This document shows, one piece after another, positions 1 through 5,474 of a stretch of DNA of 5,474 nucleotides. The notes beneath the pieces were generated by a model that was not told where the DNA came from, did not search any database, and saw only the letters and a list, made by a program, of their open reading frames with translations. The DNA lies in the NCBI GenBank assembly GCA_934418055.1, contig CAKRWX010000179.1:1-5474 (forward strand). Direction: 5' to 3'. How positions within the stretch are numbered: position 1 is the stretch's first letter; each line of letters starts with the position of its first letter. This DNA is from an uncultured Lachnospiraceae bacterium. GTDB lineage: Bacteria > Bacillota > Clostridia > Lachnospirales > Lachnospiraceae. The translations under genes were made by a program, and so were the position numbers.

Positions 1-1
1 G

Positions 2-574
2 GCTATAAGAGAGGCACTGGTAAATGCGATTGCCCATCGAGATTATTCCATTTCAGGAACTCAAATTGATGTAGATATTTATTCAGATCGAATTGAGATT
101 GTATCTCCAGGTTCATGGCTTTTGCCAAAGAGTTACGAAGCATATCCTGCGGGTTCCATTCCATCTATTCGTCGGAATTCGATTATTGCAGCATGTTTGG
201 ATATAGCTAATTTAATGGAACGAGGTGGGACAGGGTTTCAAACGATGATAGAAGCATATAAAAATTGTCCTGAAGATATGCAGCCTGTGGTTTCTATATA
301 TCCAGGTTTTTTAAATCTTCGTTTATTTGATTGTTTATATCACGGAGAAGCGTTAGAATTTGACCTTGATGGACTCACCAATACGAAGAAAGTTGTAGCT
401 ATTTTGAAAATGGAAGGACCAAAATCTGTGAAGGAACTTCAAGAGATTTTGCAATATCGTAGCAGAAGTCAGTTTTTAAAGGATGTGATTAATCCATTAA
501 TAAAATCAGGTGATATTTATCGTGATGGCAAGCCGAAGTCGCCAACTTCACTTATTAAAATCAGAAAGGCTTAG
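2..574 (+). CDS. RecG-like / Schlafen-like ATP-binding protein, C-terminal part (5' partial)
   Basis: The reading frame is open from base 2 to a TAG stop, giving 190 residues with no N-terminus, so the gene begins left of the window. Visible residues 4-15 read [12 protein letters not shown], the N-box-like signature of the GHKL-type ATPase module (HATPase_c_4) found in 'putative transcriptional regulator / RecG-like' proteins. [10 protein letters not shown] segment at about residues 28-36 and an ERGGTG glycine motif at about 74-79 continue this module. Residues of about 127-187 look like a winged helix ([11 protein letters not shown] followed by a beta-wing ending in SLIKI). In this family the missing N-terminal part is usually an AlbA_2/Schlafen AAA_4 domain. 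The role is probably DNA binding or regulation, sometimes in defence or mobile-element contexts, but no specific function can be assigned. A TTG at 122 lies in frame but falls inside the conserved domain, so it is not the true start. The gene is distinctly more AT-rich than everything to its right. Confidence 0.85.
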   Translation, partial: AIREALVNAIAHRDYSISGTQIDVDIYSDRIEIVSPGSWLLPKSYEAYPAGSIPSIRRNSIIAACLDIANLMERGGTGFQTMIEAYKNCPEDMQPVVSIYPGFLNLRLFDCLYHGEALEFDLDGLTNTKKVVAILKMEGPKSVKELQEILQYRSRSQFLKDVINPLIKSGDIYRDGKPKSPTSLIKIRKA

Positions 575-585
575 AGGTTTTTTAT

Positions 586-593
586 AAAGGAGG
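586..593 (+). promoter_or_regulatory. Strong Shine-Dalgarno site for the tyrosine phosphatase
   Basis: AAAGGAGG is a near-perfect complement of the 16S rRNA 3' end. It lies 10 bases before the ATG at 604, which supports that start. The site sits in the 29-base gap after the preceding gene. Confidence 0.8.
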
Positions 594-603
594 CAATCAT
601 AGC

Positions 604-1062
604 ATGATAAAAATACTATTTGTCTGTTTAGGCAACATCTGCCGTTCCCCCATGGCAGAATTCATTATGAAAGATCTGGTGAAGAAAGCGGGATTAGAAC
701 GGGAGTTCGTGATCGACTCCAGGGCGACCAGCACAGAGGAGACGGGGAACCCGATCCATCATGGGACTATGGGGATTTTTAAGAAATATCAGATTCCGTG
801 TACCGGTCACCGGGCGCAGCAGATGAGCAGACGGGATTATGATACCTATGATTATCTGATTGGAATGGATCAGAGCAATATCCGGAATATGACCCGGATT
901 GCCGGTGGTGATCCGGAGAAGAAGATTTATAAATTGATGGAGTTTACCGGCAGTGGACGGGATGTGGCGGATCCTTGGTATACTGGGGATTTTGAAGCTA
1001 CTTACCGGGATGTGTCGGAGGGATGCCAGGCGTTACTGGAGAAATTGATGAAGGGTAATTAA
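604..1062 (+). CDS. Low-molecular-weight protein tyrosine phosphatase
   Basis: This 152-residue protein has the normal full length for the LMW-PTP (arsenate reductase-like phosphatase) family, a cytoplasmic enzyme that hydrolyses phosphotyrosine through a cysteinyl-phosphate intermediate. The N-terminal strand runs directly into the P-loop: C8-L-G-N-I-C13-R14-S15 matches CX5R(S/T), with Cys8 as nucleophile and Arg14 binding phosphate. The general acid is Asp123 in D123-P124-W125-Y126, the conserved DP motif near the C-terminus. All catalytic residues are therefore present and the protein should be active. The ATG start is fixed by the strong ribosome binding site and by the family's short N-terminus. 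Substrates are unknown: in Firmicutes these enzymes can counteract tyrosine kinases of capsule synthesis or stress pathways, but no kinase or capsule gene is visible here. It is 29 bases after the partial gene and 82 bases before the oxidoreductase, so operon membership is uncertain. Confidence 0.95.
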   Translation: MIKILFVCLGNICRSPMAEFIMKDLVKKAGLEREFVIDSRATSTEETGNPIHHGTMGIFKKYQIPCTGHRAQQMSRRDYDTYDYLIGMDQSNIRNMTRIAGGDPEKKIYKLMEFTGSGRDVADPWYTGDFEATYRDVSEGCQALLEKLMKGN

Positions 1063-1115
1063 TGGGCCAGGAGAATGTTTATTCAGCAGACAGAATTTCT
1101 CTGGTGAAATCAGAG

Positions 1116-1124
1116 TGTTATAAG
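1116..1124 (+). promoter_or_regulatory. Possible extended -10 element before the oxidoreductase
   Basis: TGTTATAAG fits an extended -10 (TG-N-TATAAT, 5 of 6 in the hexamer) in the 82-base gap between the phosphatase and oxidoreductase genes. No good -35 is found 16-18 bases upstream (the 17-base position reads TTTCTC). Transcription would begin at about 1131, right at the Shine-Dalgarno site, leaving an unusually short leader. This is a weak prediction. Confidence 0.22.
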
Positions 1125-1130
1125 AGAATA

Positions 1131-1138
1131 AAGGGGGC
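1131..1138 (+). promoter_or_regulatory. Ribosome binding site of the oxidoreductase gene
   Basis: AAGGGGGC lies six bases upstream of the ATG at 1145. It is purine-rich though not a perfect AGGAGG, and it supports the chosen start. Confidence 0.5.
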
Positions 1139-1144
1139 GGCGAT

Positions 1145-2212
1145 ATGCAATTTCCATTATCATTTGTAGTCGTAGGTTCGGGTTTTCGTTCTTTGTTTTA
1201 TGCTCGGATTGCGAAACGGTTTCCGCAGTTTTTTACCTTAAAATACCTGCTTTGCAGAACCGAGGAGAAGGCGCAGAAATTGAATGCAGAGCATGGAATT
1301 CCGACGACTACATCGCAGGAACTTTGCATGGAGGCAAAGCCAGATTTTGTGGTGGTGGCAGTGAACCGGGATGCGGTCTGGAGCGTGGCTAGAGAATGGG
1401 TGAAAGCCGGATTTCCGGTGCTTTTGGAAACGCCTGTTGGTCACACGGAAGAGGAACTAAAGGAAGCCTGGGAAATGAGTCTTCATGGGGCGAAAATCCA
1501 GGTGGCAGAGCAGTATCACCGCTATCCGATTCTGGCGGCTGGAATTAAGGCGGTCAAAGAAGGGCTGATTGGTGATCCTTATGGAGTGACTTTGTCCATG
1601 GCCCATGATTATCATGGGGCCAGTCTGATCCGCCAGATGTTAAACATGGAACCGATGGCAATGACCCTTCATGGAAATCAGTATCGCAATCCAGTGACAC
1701 AGACGGATTCCCGTTACGGCCCCATCACGGATGGAAGTGTGACAGAGCAGGAGCGGACGGTGGTTCAGATCGAATTTGCCAATGGAAAGACGGCATTGTA
1801 TGATTTCGCGGGAATCCAGTACCGCAGCTTTATCCGGGCCCGTCATGTGAATGTGCAGGGACAGAACGGGGAGTGGAATGATTCCCTGATCCGGTATGTG
1901 AGAGAGGATCTTTTGCCGGAAATGGAGTATTTAAAACCATATCTGGATCCGAAATATAAGGAATTAGAGACCGGGGCGCTGCGGGAGATCTGCAGGCAGT
2001 GGAATCCGGTTCTTGCCATGGAGGCAGAGCAGGACGAGTACGCCATTGCCACCATGATGTATGATATGAAGGGATATCTGGAGGAAACCGATCCAGGATA
2101 CCCGTTACGTGAGGCACTGGAAGACGCATACACCTGGATCTTATTCCAGCGTGCGGTAGAAAAGCCATGGCAGACCATCGAATCAGAGCCGATGCCGTGG
2201 CATGATCGCTAA
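1145..2212 (+). CDS. Gfo/Idh/MocA-family NAD(P)-dependent oxidoreductase
   Basis: The 355-residue protein has the typical length and two-domain layout of the Gfo/Idh/MocA family, cytoplasmic dehydrogenases acting mainly on sugars, inositols and related polyols. Residues 1-120 form a Rossmann fold: a hydrophobic strand leads into G11-S-G13-F-R-S, a variant of the dinucleotide-binding GxGxxG loop, and a second strand ends in PDFVVVAVN (about 66-74). The family's Glu-Lys-Pro motif appears as E95-T96-P97, so the usual lysine, which normally contacts cofactor and substrate, is replaced by Thr. Residues from about 121 onward (AEQYHRYP at 121-128, then LIGDPYG) open the C-terminal alpha/beta domain. 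HDYHGASLIR at 154-163 is a candidate substrate-site segment with Asp and His. Substrate cannot be predicted and no sugar transporter or catabolic gene lies nearby. The Thr substitution leaves open altered chemistry or a sensory or binding role, although the complete length argues against a decaying gene. Confidence 0.88.
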   Translation: MQFPLSFVVVGSGFRSLFYARIAKRFPQFFTLKYLLCRTEEKAQKLNAEHGIPTTTSQELCMEAKPDFVVVAVNRDAVWSVAREWVKAGFPVLLETPVGHTEEELKEAWEMSLHGAKIQVAEQYHRYPILAAGIKAVKEGLIGDPYGVTLSMAHDYHGASLIRQMLNMEPMAMTLHGNQYRNPVTQTDSRYGPITDGSVTEQERTVVQIEFANGKTALYDFAGIQYRSFIRARHVNVQGQNGEWNDSLIRYVREDLLPEMEYLKPYLDPKYKELETGALREICRQWNPVLAMEAEQDEYAIATMMYDMKGYLEETDPGYPLREALEDAYTWILFQRAVEKPWQTIESEPMPWHDR

Positions 2213-2256
2213 GAAGCAGCGTCAGATGGAAGTGCAATTCATGAGAAAAGCAGGAT

Positions 2257-2281
2257 AACTGTTCAGCAGGTCTGAACACTT
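2257..2281. promoter_or_regulatory. Imperfect inverted repeat (hairpin or operator) upstream of the DUF3783-jet cluster
   Basis: AACTGTTCAG and CTGAACACTT are inverted copies, matching at 9 of 10 positions around a 5-base CAGGT centre. The inner GTTCAG/CTGAAC is a perfect 6-base arm. The repeat lies in the 127-base gap between the oxidoreductase and the DUF3783-like gene. It lacks a following T-run, so it is not a standard intrinsic terminator. It could be an RNA hairpin that stabilises or processes a transcript, or a dyad operator for a regulator of the downstream cluster. No convincing -35/-10 pair was found in the same gap (2213-2339). Confidence 0.4.
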
Positions 2282-2339
2282 GCGGCGCTGACCATAAGAA
2301 AACATAGGCAGAAAAGCAGGAAGAAAGTGAGTTGACAAG

Positions 2340-2834
2340 ATGGCACCATTAAGAGAAATGGTTTTGTATTATAATCCTGATCAGTCCCCCTACGCGGCGA
2401 AGCTGAAAGGGGTTCTGGTGCGGATGGGAATCCGTATTAAGAATATCGCACCGGAGCAGACCGGGGAACTGGTGGGAACGCTGGCGGGAATGCCAGGATA
2501 TGCAGAAGGGGAAGAATTGTGGAAGCAGGCAATCGCCCAGAAGGAAAGCCAGGAAGCAGATGAGGGGGCTGGACAGTTTCGTGGACAGGCAGATTCCGAC
2601 ACAGCGGATCAGGAGTCCATTCCCCAGATCCCGGAGGAGATCCTGGTGATGAAGAATTTCACTGGCCGCCGCATCGACGAATTGTTATTGAACCTGCGGA
2701 AAGCCGGTGTTCCGAAAATTGCCTTAAAAGCAGTTGTCACCGAGCAGAACAGCCGCTGGACCTTCTATCAGTTATATGAGGAGATCAAAAAAGAGCATCT
2801 GGCCATGACGGCGGCAGAGACAAAGAAAGGTTAG
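2340..2834 (+). CDS. DUF3783-like protein, candidate Wadjet-associated accessory gene
   Basis: The 164-residue protein has two segments separated by a polar linker. Residues 1-62 form a compact N-terminal region beginning with a beta strand (MVLYYNPDQS) and containing KLKGVLVRMGIRIKNI. Residues 65-95 are rich in Gln, Glu, Asp and Ser and look disordered. Residues of about 97-155 resemble DUF3783: PEEILVMKNF, then ELLLNLRKAGVPKIALKAVVTEQN, then a W-T-x(3)-L segment leading to EEIKKEHLAM. That family is common in Clostridia and its function is not known to me. No signal peptide, membrane segment or catalytic motif is evident, so it is probably cytoplasmic. The ribosome binding site is poor (AAGTGAG around 2325-2331). 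The stop is only seven bases before the jetA-like ATG, which implies co-transcription and possible translational coupling. A role in the Wadjet system is inferred from position alone. Confidence 0.75.
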   Translation: MAPLREMVLYYNPDQSPYAAKLKGVLVRMGIRIKNIAPEQTGELVGTLAGMPGYAEGEELWKQAIAQKESQEADEGAGQFRGQADSDTADQESIPQIPEEILVMKNFTGRRIDELLLNLRKAGVPKIALKAVVTEQNSRWTFYQLYEEIKKEHLAMTAAETKKG

Positions 2835-2841
2835 GACAGGC

Positions 2842-4227
2842 ATGGCAAATCAATTTTTCGAGATCCCGGATTTTTTCTGGGGGCTGTTTCGCTCTAAGAA
2901 CCGCCAGATCTACATTGACGCCCTGTTAAAGATCAACGAGGAATACCAGTACAGCAACTACTTTCTAAGCCGGGAGATCTGTATTCAGGCGCTGAGTGAT
3001 CATTTTGCCAGACAGAAGGTGACGCTGGAGCAGGACGAGCTGGAGGATGATTTTGATCTGCTGGAGCCGTTGGCTACACGGGTGTTGAACTGGCTTTTGC
3101 GGACCCAGTGGCTTCGGAAGGTGGATGATTACAACACTATGACGGTGAATATCGTGATTCCTGATTACGCGGCGGTCTTTGTGGACGCATTTTCTCATTT
3201 GGCGGGGGAGGACGAGGACGATACCCAGGTGTATATCCAGAACATTTACGCCATTTTATTTGCGTTCAAAAATGATCCGCGGGCCAATATTTCCCTGTTA
3301 AAAACCGCCCTTGTGAACACCAGAAAGTTAAACAAGACTCTTCAGGACATGCTTCACAACATGGACAAGTTTTTCGCCAGTCTGCTGGAGCAGAAACACT
3401 ATGGGGATCTGTTAAAAGAGCATCTGGACGGCTATGTGGAAGAGATCGTGCAGAAGAAATATCATATTTTAAAGACTTCCGATAACTTCTATTTATATAA
3501 GACCGATATCAAAAAATGGATCAGCCAGATGCGTCAGGATGTGCCTTGGCTGGAGATGGTCTGTGTGAAAAATAAGCAGCTGCGCGGCATTGAGATTCAG
3601 GTGGAAGATCTGTTAAAGCAACTGGATATGATTGACCGGGGATTTGACGATATTGAACACCGGATCTTTAACATGGATAAAGAACACACCAGATACATTA
3701 AGGCGACCGTGACCAGGTTGAATTACCTGTTAAATCAGGAAGATACCATGAAAGGCGTGGTGATCGACCTGTTAAATCATTTGTCCGAAGTGGACGGGGA
3801 GACCAGAGAAGCAGATCTGGCGAAGATTGGAAGCAAAATCAATCTGTCCCAGTTTACAGTGATATCTGAGAAATCCCTCTACAAGCGCAGAAAGCCAAGA
3901 GTGGACTTTACGGAGAGTCTGGAGGAAGACGAACCGGAGGAGGAGCTGTCCAGGGAAGAGATTCTGAAATTAAATAAGATCAAGAACCGTTACAGCCGCA
4001 AGCAGATCGAAAGTTTTGTCATGGACCATATGACGGATGGGCGGTTTGAAGTCAGCGGCGATACGGTGGCCAATGACGAGGAATTTGAAAAGTTGGTTTT
4101 AGCTTACGATTATTCCACCAGAAAGGACAGTCCGTACCGGATCCAGAGCCAGGATGTGGAAGAGATCGACAACGGTATTTACCGCTATCCGGGGCTTGTT
4201 TTTGAGAAGAAAGGAACAGGAAAATAA
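2842..4227 (+). CDS. jetA: Wadjet system kleisin-like subunit JetA
   Basis: The 461-residue protein resembles the JetA family formerly labelled DUF5716, the MukF-like kleisin of Wadjet anti-plasmid complexes. The kleisin links the two SMC (JetC) heads and recruits JetB. The N-terminal signature FFEIPDFFWGLFRSKN (residues 5-20) is followed by helical, probably winged-helix, sequence to about residue 120. An acidic stretch GEDEDD (122-127) precedes a long helical, partly coiled-coil middle region (about 130-320). A strongly acidic linker (about 356-372, EEDEPEEELSREE) then leads to a final small domain (about 373-461), which would be expected to contact the ATPase head. The family call also rests on context: a DUF4194 JetB gene and an SMC-like ATPase follow in the canonical A-B-C order. 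The start follows AGGACAGG closely, seven bases after the preceding stop. The Wadjet subtype was not settled; it does not look like the DUF3375 JetA of type I, so another type is more likely. Confidence 0.85.
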   Translation: MANQFFEIPDFFWGLFRSKNRQIYIDALLKINEEYQYSNYFLSREICIQALSDHFARQKVTLEQDELEDDFDLLEPLATRVLNWLLRTQWLRKVDDYNTMTVNIVIPDYAAVFVDAFSHLAGEDEDDTQVYIQNIYAILFAFKNDPRANISLLKTALVNTRKLNKTLQDMLHNMDKFFASLLEQKHYGDLLKEHLDGYVEEIVQKKYHILKTSDNFYLYKTDIKKWISQMRQDVPWLEMVCVKNKQLRGIEIQVEDLLKQLDMIDRGFDDIEHRIFNMDKEHTRYIKATVTRLNYLLNQEDTMKGVVIDLLNHLSEVDGETREADLAKIGSKINLSQFTVISEKSLYKRRKPRVDFTESLEEDEPEEELSREEILKLNKIKNRYSRKQIESFVMDHMTDGRFEVSGDTVANDEEFEKLVLAYDYSTRKDSPYRIQSQDVEEIDNGIYRYPGLVFEKKGTGK

Positions 4228-4270
4228 ATCCGTCAATTCTCGGTGCGGAACGGTTAGAATGAGAAAAATG

Positions 4271-4278
4271 AGAGGAAG
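4271..4278 (+). promoter_or_regulatory. Ribosome binding site of jetB
   Basis: AGAGGAAG lies seven bases before the ATG at 4286 and fixes the jetB start. The 58-base gap after jetA contains no evident terminator or promoter, so read-through from jetA is expected. Confidence 0.6.
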
Positions 4279-4285
4279 AAGATAG

Positions 4286-4903
4286 ATGATCAATTATTTT
4301 GAAGAATTGTCCGGCGAAGAGCAGCAGCGGGTGAAGGAATCCATCCAGCTTCTATACCGTCAGACCTTTCTTCTGGAGCGGAAATATGACCGGAAGACCA
4401 AGCGTTATCAGATCAACTGGGAATATCACCAGTGCAGCAAACACCTGGAATTTATCCAGGCGTATTTTGCGCTGATGGATATTGAGGTGATTGAAAATAG
4501 TCAGATGGGTGTCATTTATTTGCGGGGCGAACAGCTGATGGGCGAGAAATTGCCGAGACTGGCGACTTTGTATATTCTGGTTCTGAAATTAATTTATGAT
4601 GAGCAGATGTCTACAGTGTCTACCTCGGTCAATGCCATGACCAATTTAAGTGAAATCCATGAGAAGCTGGACACATACCGCCTGTTGAAAAAGCAGCCGT
4701 CACCCACAGAGATCCGGCGCAGTCTGGCACTGTTAAAGCGATATCAGCTGGTGGAGCCGTTGGACGTGCTGGAAGAGCTGGACGGATTTTCCCGTCTGGT
4801 GATCTACCCGGCCATCAATGTGGTGCTGCTGGGAGATGACGCGAGAGCGCTTCTTAATACCTTTAGCGAAGGAGATACAGAAGATGACGAACCAGAGATT
4901 TGA
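4286..4903 (+). CDS. jetB: Wadjet system subunit JetB (DUF4194 family)
   Basis: The 205-residue protein has the size and pattern of DUF4194, the MukE/KITE-like partner that binds the JetA kleisin in the Wadjet SMC complex. The N-terminal helix (ELSGEEQQRVKESIQLLYRQTFLLER, residues 7-32) is followed by RYQINWEYHQCSKHLEFIQAYFALM, where a paired helix and strand begin a winged-helix domain. IEVIENSQMGVIYLRG (66-81) is a typical wing strand. LPRLATLYILVLKLIYDEQ (89-107) and TEIRRSLALLKRYQLVEPLD (141-160) give a second winged helix, ending in a hydrophobic strand (FSRLVIYPAINVVLLG). The tail (GDTEDDEPEI) is acidic. No enzymatic motif is expected in this structural subunit. It lies 58 bases after jetA, and its last 20 bases overlap jetC in another frame, which suggests coupled translation and a fixed subunit ratio. 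Confidence 0.88.
   Translation: MINYFEELSGEEQQRVKESIQLLYRQTFLLERKYDRKTKRYQINWEYHQCSKHLEFIQAYFALMDIEVIENSQMGVIYLRGEQLMGEKLPRLATLYILVLKLIYDEQMSTVSTSVNAMTNLSEIHEKLDTYRLLKKQPSPTEIRRSLALLKRYQLVEPLDVLEELDGFSRLVIYPAINVVLLGDDARALLNTFSEGDTEDDEPEI
4869..4875 (+). promoter_or_regulatory. Ribosome binding site of jetC inside jetB
   Basis: AAGGAGA lies within the end of jetB, eight bases before the ATG at 4884. It is a good match and sets the jetC start, so the jetB-jetC overlap is real rather than a mis-chosen start. Confidence 0.7.
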
Positions 4904-5474
4904 AGCCCTGTCCAGGATCTGCCTGAACAACTGGCATTATATACGCCATAAAGTGCTGTCCTTCAACGATGGGATCAACTTTTTTACGGGTCATTCGGGA
5001 AGTGGTAAATCCACGGTCATTGACGCGCTGCAGATCGTTCTGTATGCCAATACCGATGGACGCGGCTTCTTTAATAAAGCGGCGGCAGATGATTCCGACC
5101 GAAGCCTGATTGAGTACCTGCGGGGTATGATCAATATCGGAGAGGACAACCGGTTTTCTTATCTGAGAAACCAGAACTTTTCCAGCACCATTGTCCTGGA
5201 ATTAAAGCGGACAGACACGGAAGAATGCCAGTGCGTGGGCGTGGTGTTTGACGTGGAGACGGCCACCAATGAGATCTCCCGTCTGTTTTTCTGGCATAAG
5301 GGGCCGATCCCGGATCACCATTACTGTGTGGACGGATCAGCCAGAACCATGTCTACCGATGAAATAAAATCCTGGTTGCTGCAGAATTTTGCCAAAGAGG
5401 ACTATTATTACGGCTCCCACAACGAGCGGTTCCGCAAGCAGCTTTATGACATCTATTTAGGCGGACTGGACGCA
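4884..5474 (+). CDS. jetC: Wadjet SMC-like ATPase JetC, N-terminal part (3' partial)
   Basis: The frame opens with ATG and stays open to the right edge, giving 197 residues; full-length JetC proteins are around 1,000 residues or more. The N-terminal strand LNNWHYIRHKVLSFNDGINFFTG leads into the Walker A loop G36-H-S-G39-S-G41-K42-S43-T44, then VIDALQIVLYANT, as in the head of SMC/MukB/RecN-type ATPases. SDRSLIEYLRG (71-81) and RFSYLRNQNFSSTIVLEL (about 90-107) are the segments that follow in JetC and MukB-like heads, including the lobe that carries the Q-loop. The coiled-coil arms, hinge, signature motif and Walker B must lie beyond the window. JetC is the motor that binds and extrudes DNA loops with JetA and JetB, presenting small circular DNA to the JetD nuclease. 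It overlaps jetB by 20 bases. A generic SbcC/RecF-type ATPase is the alternative, but the neighbours make JetC much likelier. Confidence 0.88.
   Translation, partial: MTNQRFEALSRICLNNWHYIRHKVLSFNDGINFFTGHSGSGKSTVIDALQIVLYANTDGRGFFNKAAADDSDRSLIEYLRGMINIGEDNRFSYLRNQNFSSTIVLELKRTDTEECQCVGVVFDVETATNEISRLFFWHKGPIPDHHYCVDGSARTMSTDEIKSWLLQNFAKEDYYYGSHNERFRKQLYDIYLGGLDA

Noticed and set aside
122..574. A separate 150-residue gene starting at the TTG at 122.
   Set aside because: The same frame is open upstream to the window edge and carries conserved ATPase-domain sequence, so this is the tail of a longer gene.
551..589. T-run at the end of the partial ATPase gene (TTTTTTAT near 578-585), considered as an intrinsic terminator.
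   Set aside because: No GC-rich stem precedes the T-run. Only a loose AT-rich pairing with CTTATTAAAA can be drawn.
1099..1115. Short inverted repeat CTCTG/CAGAG in the gap before the oxidoreductase, considered as a terminator for the phosphatase gene.
   Set aside because: The stem is only five base pairs with a seven-base loop, the flanks do not pair, and no T-run follows.
1830..2279. A 149-codon open frame on the minus strand opposite the oxidoreductase.
   Set aside because: It lies mostly opposite a well-supported gene, its translation is rich in Ser, Pro, His and Arg without recognisable motifs, and no ribosome binding site was seen. It is a shadow frame.
2332..2375. A TTGACA hexamer at 2332-2337 and a TATAAT hexamer at 2370-2375, suggesting a promoter.
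   Set aside because: The hexamers are 32 bases apart instead of about 17, and the TATAAT lies inside the DUF3783-like coding sequence with no suitable -35 of its own.
1..5474. CRISPR arrays, tRNA or rRNA genes, insertion sequences and attachment-site repeats.
   Set aside because: No regularly spaced direct repeats, cloverleaf-like segments, transposase motifs or long terminal repeats were seen on reading the window, and the gaps between genes are short.

Overview
The window looks like part of a chromosome from a Gram-positive anaerobe of the class Clostridia, most likely a member of the Lachnospiraceae. This is inferred from purine-rich Shine-Dalgarno sites, codon use, a DUF3783-type protein and the style of the Gfo/Idh/MocA and JetA-like proteins. 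It is not a formal taxonomic assignment. All recognised genes are on the + strand and no gap between genes exceeds 130 bases.

Left part (2-1062): the window opens inside an AT-rich gene. It encodes the C-terminal 190 residues of a RecG-like/Schlafen-like ATP-binding protein with a terminal winged helix. A strong Shine-Dalgarno site follows, then a complete low-molecular-weight protein tyrosine phosphatase with an intact CX5R loop and catalytic DP motif. Base composition changes sharply between these two genes.

Middle part (1145-2212): a complete Gfo/Idh/MocA-family oxidoreductase whose usual Glu-Lys-Pro motif reads Glu-Thr-Pro. Its substrate cannot be predicted. A 127-base gap follows, holding one good inverted repeat and no clear promoter.

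Right part (2340-5474): four closely spaced genes. The first is a small two-part DUF3783-like protein. The next three are recognisable as Wadjet (anti-plasmid SMC) components: a JetA-like kleisin subunit, a DUF4194 JetB subunit and the N-terminal 197 residues of the SMC-like ATPase JetC, which runs off the right edge. JetB and JetC overlap by 20 bases. In characterised Wadjet systems JetABC forms a DNA loop-extruding complex and JetD, a TOPRIM-type nuclease, cleaves small circular DNA. JetD is expected just beyond the right edge but is not visible. The most original observation is the DUF3783-like gene seven bases upstream of jetA. It is not one of the canonical Jet subunits and may be an undescribed accessory component or simply a conserved neighbour.
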